A stretch of 30,130 nucleotides of DNA from Anthropogastromicrobium sp963652495 (GTDB lineage Bacteria; Bacillota; Clostridia; Lachnospirales; Lachnospiraceae). Below the pieces are notes generated by a model, which saw only the letters and a list, made by a program, of their open reading frames with translations, ran no database searches and had not been told where the DNA came from. Location: contig CAVJTU010000035.1 of assembly GCA_963652495.1 (NCBI GenBank), positions 1 to 30,130 on the forward strand. Reading direction: 5' to 3'. The position numbers were made by a program, and so were the translations under genes. Shown piece after piece: positions 7,943 to 15,412 of the stretch (positions within the stretch are counted from its first letter, which is position 1; each line of letters opens with the position of its first letter).

Positions 7943-8065
7943 TCATTATTTACGATTTGCCAGATTCTACTCTTCATTCGATCTTCATTATATTCTTATT
8001 TGATCTTTTCAGAACAGAATCAGAATGTTGACAAATCACACTTTCGCGCTAACTACTCCCTCATG
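7935..8065 (-). promoter_or_regulatory. yybP-ykoY-type (Mn2+) riboswitch aptamer
   Basis: Read on the minus strand, the element has a closing stem CATGAG (8065-8060) / CTCATG (7940-7935). The conserved GGGAGTAG (8060-8053) follows. A second stem is GATTTG (8037-8032) / CAAATC (7959-7954). The bulge TCAACATTC and a third stem GATTCT / AGAATC come next, with TGG on the returning strand. This follows the order and sequence of known yybP-ykoY aptamers. Mn2+-stabilised P1 would tie up the terminator arm, so metal should turn the exporter on. The gene controlled is of a family often found behind this riboswitch. Confidence 0.82.
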
Positions 8066-8098
8066 GAATAAAATATTAAGTTTTAAAATACTTGATAA

Positions 8099-8127
8099 AG
8101 TTTATCAGATTCATTCAGGTTTGTCAA
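8099..8127 (-). promoter_or_regulatory. Promoter of the riboswitch-exporter transcript
   Basis: On the minus strand TTGACA (8127-8122) and TAAACT (8104-8099) are 17 nt apart, with transcription starting near 8092, just before the aptamer. A 15-nt palindrome, TGATAAA-G-TTTATCA (8093-8107), covers the -10 box and could be a metalloregulator site, though this is speculative. Positions 8128-8207 show nothing else. Confidence 0.7.
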
Positions 8128-8207
8128 CAAAAAACTGCCTTTCTGTCAATCTGATACTTTTCACAGTACGCCCATTCACAAAACTGCATCTTCCTGTGCG
8201 AATTGTA

Positions 8208-8474
8208 TTATGCCATATACATAATGACAACAAACAACAGATTGCTATTTGACGTCCGTACATCCTCTAACATCTCCATCAACTCTGCAAATGGGCCAAC
8301 ATTCCTACCGATAACAATTTCTATTTTTAATGGTTTATCCCATTCTTTTAAAATACTGTGAAGTTCCTCCAACTCACTGTTGTAATCCTTTGGCATTCCC
8401 TCCAACCGTCCGAAACGCTTGAGCGCATCCTCCTCGGTCTTTAGTCTTACCAGATCAATTCGTATTCTTTCCAT
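8208..8474 (-). CDS. Barstar-like small protein
   Basis: Its 88 residues match the length of barstar, the inhibitor of barnase-type RNases, and it aligns with barstar from memory. GMPKDYNSELEELHSILKEW lies over LPEYYGENLDALWDCLTGW, and the C-terminal hydrophobic strand (NLLFVVI) fits DITIIL. The barnase-contacting Asp35 and Asp39 correspond to Glu36 and Ser40, so the partner may differ. The start at 8474 follows GGAGG with 8-nt spacing; a longer form from 8501 would only translate the ribosome site. It has its own promoter and no adjacent RNase toxin gene. The family call comes from pattern matching alone. Confidence 0.6.
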   Translation of the reverse strand: MERIRIDLVRLKTEEDALKRFGRLEGMPKDYNSELEELHSILKEWDKPLKIEIVIGRNVGPFAELMEMLEDVRTSNSNLLFVVIMYMA

Positions 8475-8532
8475 AACCGCTTCCTCCAACATTATCCGCA
8501 TCAGGGCATCAAAGCCCCGTCTATTGTTCTAC

Positions 8533-8561
8533 ATTATACCTGTTTTGTATCTAATTTTCAA
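8533..8561 (-). promoter_or_regulatory. Promoter of the barstar-like gene
   Basis: On the minus strand TTGAAA (8561-8556) and TATAAT (8538-8533) are separated by 17 nt. It lies between the end of the radical SAM gene (8582) and the start at 8474, so the small gene can be transcribed on its own. Confidence 0.8.
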
Positions 8562-8581
8562 CTATTATTCACGCCGCCTGG

Positions 8582-9475
8582 TTACACACCCGTATTGTCA
8601 AACTGCGGAATAAAACTGTCCTTCGCAGTCTCTCCTTCCTGAATAAATCCATTTTCAACGCCAAGATCAACCGCATAGTCTACTACTTCATCGTACTCCT
8701 TTTGCGTAATGGTGCGTTCCAGCTCTGGGAAAGATTTTTCAATTCCTGGCATTGGCGTATACTGATTCATAATGCTGATGTAAATCTGATCTCCGTACGT
8801 TTCATACAGATAGCGTATCGCTTTCTTCGATTCCTCGATATGCCCCGGCAAAATCAAGTGGCGCACAATCACACCGCTCGTCATCATCTGTCGATCATCA
8901 AACTGTGCCTCTCCCGCCTGCTTTACCATCTGCGCCAGTGCACGTTTTGCAACTTCCGGATAATCCGGTGCATTTGAATACTTTTCCGCTGTTTCTTTCT
9001 TTATATATTTAAAATCCGGCAGGAAAATATCCGCTATACCGTCCAATGCCCGAATCGCTTCAACCTTCTCATAGCCACTTGAATTGTATACGATCGGAAT
9101 TGTAAGCCCCTGCTTTCTGGCACGCTTTATGCTGTCAATGACGATTGGCAGATAATGACCCGCTGTCACGAGATTGATATTGTTTGCCTTTTTTTCCTGT
9201 AACTCCAGATAAATCTCGCAAAGCCGCTCCTCTGTAATGACTTTTCCAGAGTGGCCCAGTGCAATCTCCCGGTTCTGACAATACACACAGTTCAAATTGC
9301 ACCCCGAAAAAAAGACGGCTCCTGAGCCCTCCTCACCGGAAATGCACGGCTCTTCCCACATATGAAGTGCAGCACGTGCCGCCGTAATTGTATTTGTAAC
9401 TCTGCACGCACCTAGTCCGTGCGTTCTGTCTGCACCACACTCACGCGGACACAGGTGACAATTTGTCCAATCCAT
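8582..9475 (-). CDS. PflX-like radical SAM protein (COG1313 type)
   Basis: A radical SAM enzyme related to pyruvate formate-lyase activating enzymes but of the PflX branch, whose substrate is not established. The cluster motif CNLNCVYC (about residues 59-66) follows GAVFFSG. An extra N-terminal cysteine group (CHLCPRECG, residues 7-15) is typical of this branch. Later family motifs include LVTAGHYLP, IVYNSSGYE and FLPDFKY. The 297-residue length is normal. The start follows AAAGG. No glycyl-radical enzyme gene is next to it, so the target is unknown. Confidence 0.8.
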   Translation of the reverse strand: MDWTNCHLCPRECGADRTHGLGACRVTNTITAARAALHMWEEPCISGEEGSGAVFFSGCNLNCVYCQNREIALGHSGKVITEERLCEIYLELQEKKANNINLVTAGHYLPIVIDSIKRARKQGLTIPIVYNSSGYEKVEAIRALDGIADIFLPDFKYIKKETAEKYSNAPDYPEVAKRALAQMVKQAGEAQFDDRQMMTSGVIVRHLILPGHIEESKKAIRYLYETYGDQIYISIMNQYTPMPGIEKSFPELERTITQKEYDEVVDYAVDLGVENGFIQEGETAKDSFIPQFDNTGV

Positions 9476-9559
9476 TTTCTCACTACCTTTCTGCCATTCC
9501 TTCTATCATCCTTTCACTGCTCTTTCTTTTACATTTTTCTTACAATTCCAAAAAAGCGG

Positions 9560-9587
9560 TTGTGTTTCTTCCAAAAAGCTATATGAT
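9560..9587 (+). promoter_or_regulatory. Possible promoter of the GH5 gene
   Basis: TTGTGT (9560-9565) and TATGAT (9582-9587) are 16 nt apart, about 70 nt upstream of the start codon. The -10 box is good and the -35 box moderate. No convincing promoter for the divergent radical SAM gene was found in 9476-9560. Confidence 0.5.
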
Positions 9588-9656
9588 AGAATTGATTGAG
9601 ATGGTTGTATTTTTTATTATCGTTTTCCTATTATATTTTATTATGGAGGTGCTGTC

Positions 9657-11147
9657 ATGTATTTTGATGCACATTATCTTTTTGACACCTTCCGATCTCG
9701 CGTAGTTTTTGCGCTTGCGCTCTGTCTTCTTGTCATCTGCTTTGTATGCTCTGCTCTTGCAGCCTCGCCGGAAAATCTTTCCACAGCAACGACGATAGAG
9801 CCGGAGACTGCCGGAATTGTCACAGAACACGGTCAGCTGAGTGTCTCCTCTTTGGGCATTGTCATTGACCAGAATGAAACTACCTTCCAAATTCAGGGCA
9901 TTAGCACCCACAATCTGGCCTGGTATCCAGAATATGTAAACATCGATACGTTCCGAAAGCTTCGTGACGACCTGAATGTCAACACCATCCGCCTCGCCAT
10001 GTATACGGCTGATGACGGCGGCTACTGTGTCAGCGATGAAACTGCCAGACAGACTATGCTTGACTGTCTGACGACCGGCATTGAAGCTGCCATAAAGCTG
10101 GACATGTATGTCATCGTTGACTGGCATATTCTCTCGGATTCCAATCCAAACACGTACAAAGAGGATGCTCTTTCCTTCTTTGAAAAAATCGCTTCTACCT
10201 ACGGTGATACGCCAAATATTCTGTACGAGATATGCAATGAGCCAAACAGCAGTACCTCATGGGAAGATATTCGCAGCTATGCAGTTGATGTGATTGACCA
10301 TATTCGCACCTATGCACCGCAGAGTATTGTGATCGTAGGAACCCCGACCTGGAGTCAGGACGTTGATATCGCGTCCCAGTCACCGATTGATCGTGACAAT
10401 CTTCTCTACAGTTTGCATTTCTATGCTGCCACACACAAAGAAGAGCTTCAAAGCAAGCTGGAAACTGCTCTTGCAAACGGTCTTCCTGTCTTTGTGTCCG
10501 AATTCAGCATCACTGAAGCTTCCGGCAGCAGCACGATTGATACAGCCAGTGCCGACACCTGGATGGATCTGTTAAGCCAGAACAATATCGGCTACGTCTA
10601 TTGGAACCTGTCCAATAGTGATGAAGCGTGTGCGCTTTTTCGATCCACCTGCACAGCAATATCCAACTGGACTGACGATGATTATTCCACTGCCGGGCAA
10701 TGGTTTTACCAGAATCAGCAAACACGCGGCGTGTCTTTAAGTTCTGTTGGCGGTGCCTTGTTAAAGACAACGGCCGAAACTGACGCTGCAGATACACCGA
10801 CCACGCTCTATGCGACTGATGACTATTGGAGCTTTAGCAACGGATGCAATGTATCTGTCAGCTGTACCGGAACATGGGCGGATGATTCGATGCAATACGC
10901 AGCCTATGATGTCATTATTTCAAATTCTTCTTCTTCTGACATAACTGGTTGGCGTTTTCGCATTACATGGGACGAAGAAATCTCCCCAAAGGAATACTGG
11001 TCCTGCGAGGTGGGCGGCTCAGGAAACAACCGTCTGTTTATCCCGGCAGACTACAACACGACCATCCCGGCAGGTTCTTCTGTCACCTTTGGAATGATCG
11101 TGTATGGAGCACAGACACCGACACTGACAAACGTCACGTTTGAATAA
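9657..11147 (+). CDS. Secreted GH5 endoglucanase (cellulase) with C-terminal CBM2-like domain
   Basis: It is expected to hydrolyse beta-1,4-glucan outside the cell. A hydrophobic signal segment at residues 16-36 ends in SALAAS. The GH5 barrel spans about residues 55-350, with the acid/base Glu195 in ICNEPN, the nucleophile Glu282 in VSEFS, and other GH5 marks (NTIRLAMY, VDWHILSD, YSLHFYAATH, VYWNLSNSD). The last 105 residues, from DDYWSFSNG, resemble a CBM2 cellulose-binding domain, with regular aromatics and an ITGWRFRITW stretch. The start follows GGAGG with 7-nt spacing. A small membrane protein gene follows after 17 nt. No cellulosome dockerin is visible. Confidence 0.88.
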   Translation: MYFDAHYLFDTFRSRVVFALALCLLVICFVCSALAASPENLSTATTIEPETAGIVTEHGQLSVSSLGIVIDQNETTFQIQGISTHNLAWYPEYVNIDTFRKLRDDLNVNTIRLAMYTADDGGYCVSDETARQTMLDCLTTGIEAAIKLDMYVIVDWHILSDSNPNTYKEDALSFFEKIASTYGDTPNILYEICNEPNSSTSWEDIRSYAVDVIDHIRTYAPQSIVIVGTPTWSQDVDIASQSPIDRDNLLYSLHFYAATHKEELQSKLETALANGLPVFVSEFSITEASGSSTIDTASADTWMDLLSQNNIGYVYWNLSNSDEACALFRSTCTAISNWTDDDYSTAGQWFYQNQQTRGVSLSSVGGALLKTTAETDAADTPTTLYATDDYWSFSNGCNVSVSCTGTWADDSMQYAAYDVIISNSSSSDITGWRFRITWDEEISPKEYWSCEVGGSGNNRLFIPADYNTTIPAGSSVTFGMIVYGAQTPTLTNVTFE

Positions 11148-11164
11148 CACAATTTGGAGCTTTT

Positions 11165-11389
11165 ATGAAATCAAAATATACAAAAAAACAGCGCATTCTT
11201 GCCATCATCGGCATTGTTCTTTTAGTCGGACTCTATATTGCAGCGTTGATCGCTTCCTTTTTCAAGAGCCCGACTGCACAGGGATTTCTGTACAGTGCTC
11301 TGTTCTGTACATTCTTCATCCCAGTTTTAATCTATCTTTTTCAGTTTTTTTCCAAAAAGACGCGTCCGCCAAAGGAAGACGATGAATAA
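11165..11389 (+). CDS. Small membrane protein, unknown function
   Basis: A 74-residue protein with two hydrophobic segments, at about residues 11-33 and 40-62. It has a lysine-rich N-terminus (MKSKYTKKQR) and a charged tail (KKTRPPKEDDE), so both ends should be cytosolic. The start follows TTTGGAG. It lies 17 nt after the cellulase gene and shares its terminator, so the two are probably co-transcribed. I do not recognise the family. Confidence 0.7.
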   Translation: MKSKYTKKQRILAIIGIVLLVGLYIAALIASFFKSPTAQGFLYSALFCTFFIPVLIYLFQFFSKKTRPPKEDDE

Positions 11390-11391
11390 TC

Positions 11392-12057
11392 TCATACCGG
11401 AAACATCTTTCCAATTAAAGGGGTCTTCGGACCTCTTTTTTTTCGGTTTTCTTCTATGATTTTATCATCAATATCGATATAATATCGCTCGTAGGCATTG
11501 ACTACACGCGTTTCATTGTACTTTGACTCCCGTTTGTAGCGTCCCCCATAATTGGCATGTACATGACCATGCACAAACAGAAGCGGCTTATAGCAATCCA
11601 TCAAATCCTTAAAGATCTGAAAACCCTTATGCGGAATGTCATCTCCATCGTTTAACTGATAGGCAGGAGAATGCGTCACTAAAATATCAAAACCGCCATG
11701 TCTGCGCAGCTTAAAGCGCATCCTGTTCACGCGCTTTTGCATTTCCCTTTCCGTAAACATATTTGTTCCCGGCTTATAGCGCATGGATCCTCCAAGACCA
11801 AGCAGACGCACTCCATTAATCTCATAAATAGTATCTTCAATGCAGGTACAGCCTTCGGGCGGTGTCATCTCATATTTTGCATCGTGATTTCCCCTCACGT
11901 ATACTACAGGTGCCTTTGTAAATGTTGCCAGAAAAGACAGATATTTCGGGTTTAAATCTCCGCACGAAACAATCAGATCCACACCGTCCAGCAACGATTT
12001 ATCAAAATAATCCCACAACGCCTTTGATTCGATATCTGCAATTACAAGTATTCTCAT
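11392..12057 (-). CDS. Calcineurin-like metallophosphoesterase
   Basis: A dinuclear-metal phosphoesterase of the YfcE-like small type. Motifs are Asp8 (IADIE), CGDLN (Asp34), GNHD (residues 56-59), THSP and the C-terminal GHVH. The usual first DxH reads Asp-Ile-Glu here, so one metal-binding histidine is replaced. I choose the ATG at 12057 because GAGGAG lies 5 nt upstream; a GTG at 12063 would sit directly on that site. It follows the BMP-domain gene by 2 nt and is surely in its operon. The stop is 2 nt from the stop of the convergent small membrane gene. Substrate unknown. Confidence 0.85.
   Translation of the reverse strand: MRILVIADIESKALWDYFDKSLLDGVDLIVSCGDLNPKYLSFLATFTKAPVVYVRGNHDAKYEMTPPEGCTCIEDTIYEINGVRLLGLGGSMRYKPGTNMFTEREMQKRVNRMRFKLRRHGGFDILVTHSPAYQLNDGDDIPHKGFQIFKDLMDCYKPLLFVHGHVHANYGGRYKRESKYNETRVVNAYERYYIDIDDKIIEENRKKRGPKTPLIGKMFPV
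11417..11443 (+). terminator. Terminator of the cellulase operon, inside the convergent gene
   Basis: AAGGGGTC pairs with GACCTCTT around a TTCG tetraloop, followed by a run of T to 11443. It serves the plus-strand cellulase transcript but lies within the 3' coding end of the metallophosphoesterase, where it encodes the RKKRGPKTP stretch. Confidence 0.85.
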
Positions 12058-12059
12058 TC

Positions 12060-13979
12060 TCACTCCTCAATATTATCTACACCCTGCACTTCAACTACAG
12101 CCTTAGCATCCTCGTTCAGCTTATTCCAACGCGGCAGACTTCCCTTTACGTTATCTGCCAGCCACCTCATGTTGATGATCTCTTCTGGTGACAGCGAACG
12201 ATTCTCGTCACTCTGTACAATGCCTTCCTGTGAGTACAAAACTCCGGAAAATGGTGTGAAGCCTCCCTCCATAATCTGATGCTGCATAAACTCAACCAGA
12301 TGTCTCGTCTTTACCGGCACCTTCGGTGAACAGATAAAGTCAACCACTCCAGCTGACATGCCCCACCAGTAATTAAGTGCTACACCGTCACTTCCTGCAC
12401 TGTCCCATGCCCCATTCTGAACAGTCTCGACCAGCTTTTTGTAAAGCGCCCCCCAGTTCCACATAACAGCGGTAAGATTCTCCGGTTCATCCTCTTTTTC
12501 AATATTCACCAGTCCGAAATAGCGGGATGGTGAGTTCGGCACAATCATCTCAAGGCACGATACAAGATTTACACCATTCGCACGGAACCCCTTGATAATC
12601 TCCTGCTTGTCGCGTACTGTCGTCCACTCCAGCTGCACAGTAGCCATCGGATTTACCATTTTGACACCGATCGCAAATGCATTGATATTCGCAATCATGC
12701 CGCAGATCGGATAATCTGCCATGTATCCGATTTTTCCATTCCTGCACAACGCTCCTGCCACCAGACCGGACAAAAACTTTGCTTCAAACAGACGCGCATA
12801 GTAAGTACGAATACACTGATGATTCGTATCAACCGAGCAGTTTAGGATCTTAACATTCGGATATTTCAGTGCAGTCTTGATACTGCCCTCCAGAAACTGC
12901 GGTGTTGTTGTAAAGATAATGCCGCACTTCTTGTCAATGGCATCCTCAAGCGTACTCGCCAACTCCGCTCCCTGTGAAATATCGTTGTAGGAAATCGTCT
13001 CCACCTTTCCTTTAAACTGCTCCTCCAAATACATGCGTCCCAGTTCATGACCATAAATCCATGCAGACTCCTGCGGATTCTTATCATGCACAAATGCAAT
13101 CTTAAGATACTTCGTTCCCGGAGAAAGAAGATAGTCAAAGAGATTCTTCTTCGGTGCCTCCTGTGGCTCCATCTTAATCTCAGCCGGATTGCCCTTTGCC
13201 TGCAGGAGAATCTCATCCCACATCTTTAACAGCTCAGACTTAATCTGTGCCGGAAGCTTTTCCTCCAGTTCAAGATCGCACGGATACAGTTCCAGATACA
13301 TCAAAAATGCATCACCAGTCGGTATCGGCAGATGGTCGCCTCCCTTTTCCTTATATGCCTTCTCAAAACGCACATACAAGGAGCGCACCTCCATACGATC
13401 TTCATCTGTCCAGTCATAATCGGCCTGAAATCCAATCTTTTCCAGAAAAATGCGATAGCTTCCCAGCTTGCTAAATATAATATAGTTGATTTTTGAATGC
13501 TTATAAAATGCCAGATACTCAAAATACAGTCGGTTTTCCGGCTCATCCGTGCGCTTTGGAATAATACGTGTCACGCTGCCCGGCACAGTCGGTGCTCCAC
13601 AGAATTTCATTACGCTGACACGCTTGTTGCCCTCAAGCACATAATAACGATTCATAAATTCATAGCACTTGATCGGGTCGTGAATGCCCTCCTCAAGATG
13701 TGCGCTATACAGTGCCTGCCACTTGGCTGCAAACTCTGATTCCGGTTCTAACAGCGGCATAAAATTCGGTGCAAATGCGGTACGTCTTCCCGCAGTATAG
13801 GTTCCTACGATAAGCTCTGACGGAATCGCACAGACTCCCAGGTTTTCCTCTGCCACAACATCGGTGTGAGACAGCAGCTCCTCAAGTACCTGCAAATACG
13901 GATATTTTCCCTCTGACAGGCATCTCGCATAACTTCTCTCACCTTTTTTTAGTGCCTTCTGATAATCTTCTCTCGCCAT
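12060..13979 (-). CDS. Cytosolic fusion of a ParB/sulfiredoxin-like region and a BMP (PnrA-type) ligand-binding domain
   Basis: The C-terminal part (about residues 290-560) resembles the BMP family of nucleoside-binding lipoproteins: KIAFVHDKNPQESAWIYGHE, IIFTTTPQFLEG, AKFLSGLVAGAL, IGYMADYPICGMIANINAFAIG with the order and length of PnrA/Med. Unlike those, there is no signal peptide or lipobox. About 280 residues precede it, including DPIKCYEFMNRYYVLEGNKR (residues 101-120), which resembles the YxVxxGxxR core of ParB/Srx folds. The protein is therefore likely a cytosolic sensor rather than a transport component. The start at 13979 is preceded, at some distance, by AAAGG; a GTG at 13991 is possible. 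The metallophosphoesterase follows directly. Confidence 0.75.
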   Translation of the reverse strand: MAREDYQKALKKGERSYARCLSEGKYPYLQVLEELLSHTDVVAEENLGVCAIPSELIVGTYTAGRRTAFAPNFMPLLEPESEFAAKWQALYSAHLEEGIHDPIKCYEFMNRYYVLEGNKRVSVMKFCGAPTVPGSVTRIIPKRTDEPENRLYFEYLAFYKHSKINYIIFSKLGSYRIFLEKIGFQADYDWTDEDRMEVRSLYVRFEKAYKEKGGDHLPIPTGDAFLMYLELYPCDLELEEKLPAQIKSELLKMWDEILLQAKGNPAEIKMEPQEAPKKNLFDYLLSPGTKYLKIAFVHDKNPQESAWIYGHELGRMYLEEQFKGKVETISYNDISQGAELASTLEDAIDKKCGIIFTTTPQFLEGSIKTALKYPNVKILNCSVDTNHQCIRTYYARLFEAKFLSGLVAGALCRNGKIGYMADYPICGMIANINAFAIGVKMVNPMATVQLEWTTVRDKQEIIKGFRANGVNLVSCLEMIVPNSPSRYFGLVNIEKEDEPENLTAVMWNWGALYKKLVETVQNGAWDSAGSDGVALNYWWGMSAGVVDFICSPKVPVKTRHLVEFMQHQIMEGGFTPFSGVLYSQEGIVQSDENRSLSPEEIINMRWLADNVKGSLPRWNKLNEDAKAVVEVQGVDNIEE

Positions 13980-14088
13980 ATTCAGCCACACACCTTTCTT
14001 TATTCTCTCTGATTCCTTTTCTTATTCCTCTTGTTTTTGTTTTTTCTATTTTCCTTTGCTCTGCATTTTCTTTTGCTGCCGCGATTTT

Positions 14089-14117
14089 ATTCTACCTCAT
14101 TTTATCTTCTGTTACAA
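14089..14117 (-). promoter_or_regulatory. Promoter of the BMP-fusion operon
   Basis: On the minus strand TTGTAA (14117-14112) and TAGAAT (14094-14089) are 17 nt apart, giving a leader of about 100 nt. It diverges from the amidase promoter. Confidence 0.6.
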
Positions 14118-14163
14118 GTATTCTTAAGAAAACCTTTCAATCCCATAAGTGCCATGTTTTGTC

Positions 14164-14192
14164 TTGCTTTTTTTCAGGAAACAAAGTACAAT
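14164..14192 (+). promoter_or_regulatory. Promoter of the amidase operon
   Basis: TTGCTT (14164-14169) and TACAAT (14187-14192) are separated by 17 nt. The start codon at 14225 follows AGGAGGG. Confidence 0.65.
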
Positions 14193-14224
14193 AAAATTAA
14201 TTTACGTACTAGGAGGGTTTATTC

Positions 14225-15406
14225 ATGAAGAAATTTCGTTTAATTCCTGCATTTGTACTGTCCACTGCTCTTTTGGTCGGATTGTCAGGGTGCAAAAAAG
14301 AAACTGAATACTATAATCCAAGCACACAGACCGAGTCTGTATCTGAAACCGAGACACAGGCTGAGTCCAGCACAGAGCCTTCTACAGAGGCTTCCACTGA
14401 GGCATCTACCGAAGAGTCCACGGAAGAAAGTACGGAGGAATCCACGGAAGAATCCACAGAGGCTTCTGTTGTTTCCAAAGAACTTGCCGCCGGCGATATC
14501 TGGTATGTCAATACCGATTCCCTCAACATCCGTGATTATCCTTCCACCGAAGGCAATCTGATCGGTAAGCTTTACCGCGGTGAGGAAGTTGAAATCGTTG
14601 CTCTCGCCGAGGATGGATGGGTGCAGATTCACAGTGCAACCGCAGATGGCTATGTAAAAGCAGAATTTCTTGTATCTTCTTCAGATCAGGTCGGTGATGC
14701 AGCGGCAGATGCCGCTGCATCTGCTTTGCCCGTATCCGATGAAAATACGGCAAATGCCAATCAGACATCCACAAATGGACATATTGTGTGCATCGATGCC
14801 GGCCACCAACAGGCTGGCATCAGCGAGCAGGAGCCAAACGGCCCTGGCTCTTCTGTAATGAAAGCAAAGCTGACCACCGGAACAAGCGGTATTTCAACCG
14901 GTCTTGCTGAGTACCAGTTAAACTTAGATGTTTCCCAGATGCTCCAGCAGGAGCTTTTAAACCGTGGCTATCAGGTTGTCATGATTCGTACAACAAATGA
15001 TTGTCCGATGAGTAATGCAGAGCGCGCCGTTTACGCAAATGAGAGCGGAGCCGAGATTTTTGTCCGCATTCATGCAAACAGTTCCGATGATTCTTCGGTA
15101 AACGGTGCTATGTTCTATGCGCCGTCCGCTGCGAATCCATATCTGTCCGCAGATGTGATCTCTGCGAGCAACACGCTGGCATCCACAATGCTTTCCTTCT
15201 ACTGCTCCACGACTGGTCTTGCTGACAAGGGTGTACTTCAGGATGACAGCATGACCGGCATTAACTGGTGTACTATCCCGGTTACAATCGTTGAGATGGG
15301 CTTTATGTCAAACCCGGAAGAGGATCAGAAGATGGCTAATCCAGAGTTTCAGGCTGTGATCGCTCAGGGACTTGCAAATGGCATCGATGCTTACTTTGGG
15401 AGATAA
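14225..15406 (+). CDS. N-acetylmuramoyl-L-alanine amidase lipoprotein with SH3 domain
   Basis: A cell-surface peptidoglycan hydrolase. A lipoprotein signal ends in LSGC, so Cys23 is the lipidation site. Residues 40-82 form a Ser/Thr/Glu linker with repeated STEE units. A bacterial SH3 domain spans about 92-150 (SLNIRDYPSTEGNLIGKL, then GWVQIH, GYVKAEFL). An Ala-rich linker leads to an Amidase_3 domain at about 186-392. Zinc ligands are His194 (DAGH), Glu229 (AEYQLN) and His283 (RIHANS), and the catalytic Glu357 is in VEMGFMSN. The start follows AGGAGGG. It heads an operon with the phosphopantetheinyl transferase (6 nt gap). Confidence 0.93.
   Translation: MKKFRLIPAFVLSTALLVGLSGCKKETEYYNPSTQTESVSETETQAESSTEPSTEASTEASTEESTEESTEESTEESTEASVVSKELAAGDIWYVNTDSLNIRDYPSTEGNLIGKLYRGEEVEIVALAEDGWVQIHSATADGYVKAEFLVSSSDQVGDAAADAAASALPVSDENTANANQTSTNGHIVCIDAGHQQAGISEQEPNGPGSSVMKAKLTTGTSGISTGLAEYQLNLDVSQMLQQELLNRGYQVVMIRTTNDCPMSNAERAVYANESGAEIFVRIHANSSDDSSVNGAMFYAPSAANPYLSADVISASNTLASTMLSFYCSTTGLADKGVLQDDSMTGINWCTIPVTIVEMGFMSNPEEDQKMANPEFQAVIAQGLANGIDAYFGR
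14363..14468 (+). repeat. Tandem repeat coding for the STEE linker
   Basis: Degenerate 12-nt units encoding Ser-Thr-Glu-Glu/Ala repeat across the amidase linker. Such tracts can change length by slippage, which would alter the distance of the enzyme from the membrane. Confidence 0.7.
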
Positions 15407-15412
15407 TCTGCT

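Noticed and set aside
7781..7977. A short minus-strand frame in the exporter leader
   Set aside because: It covers the riboswitch terminator hairpins and has no ribosome site.
9579..10127. A 182-codon minus-strand frame over the start of the cellulase gene
   Set aside because: The cellulase has a signal peptide, ribosome site and catalytic motifs; the antisense frame has none.
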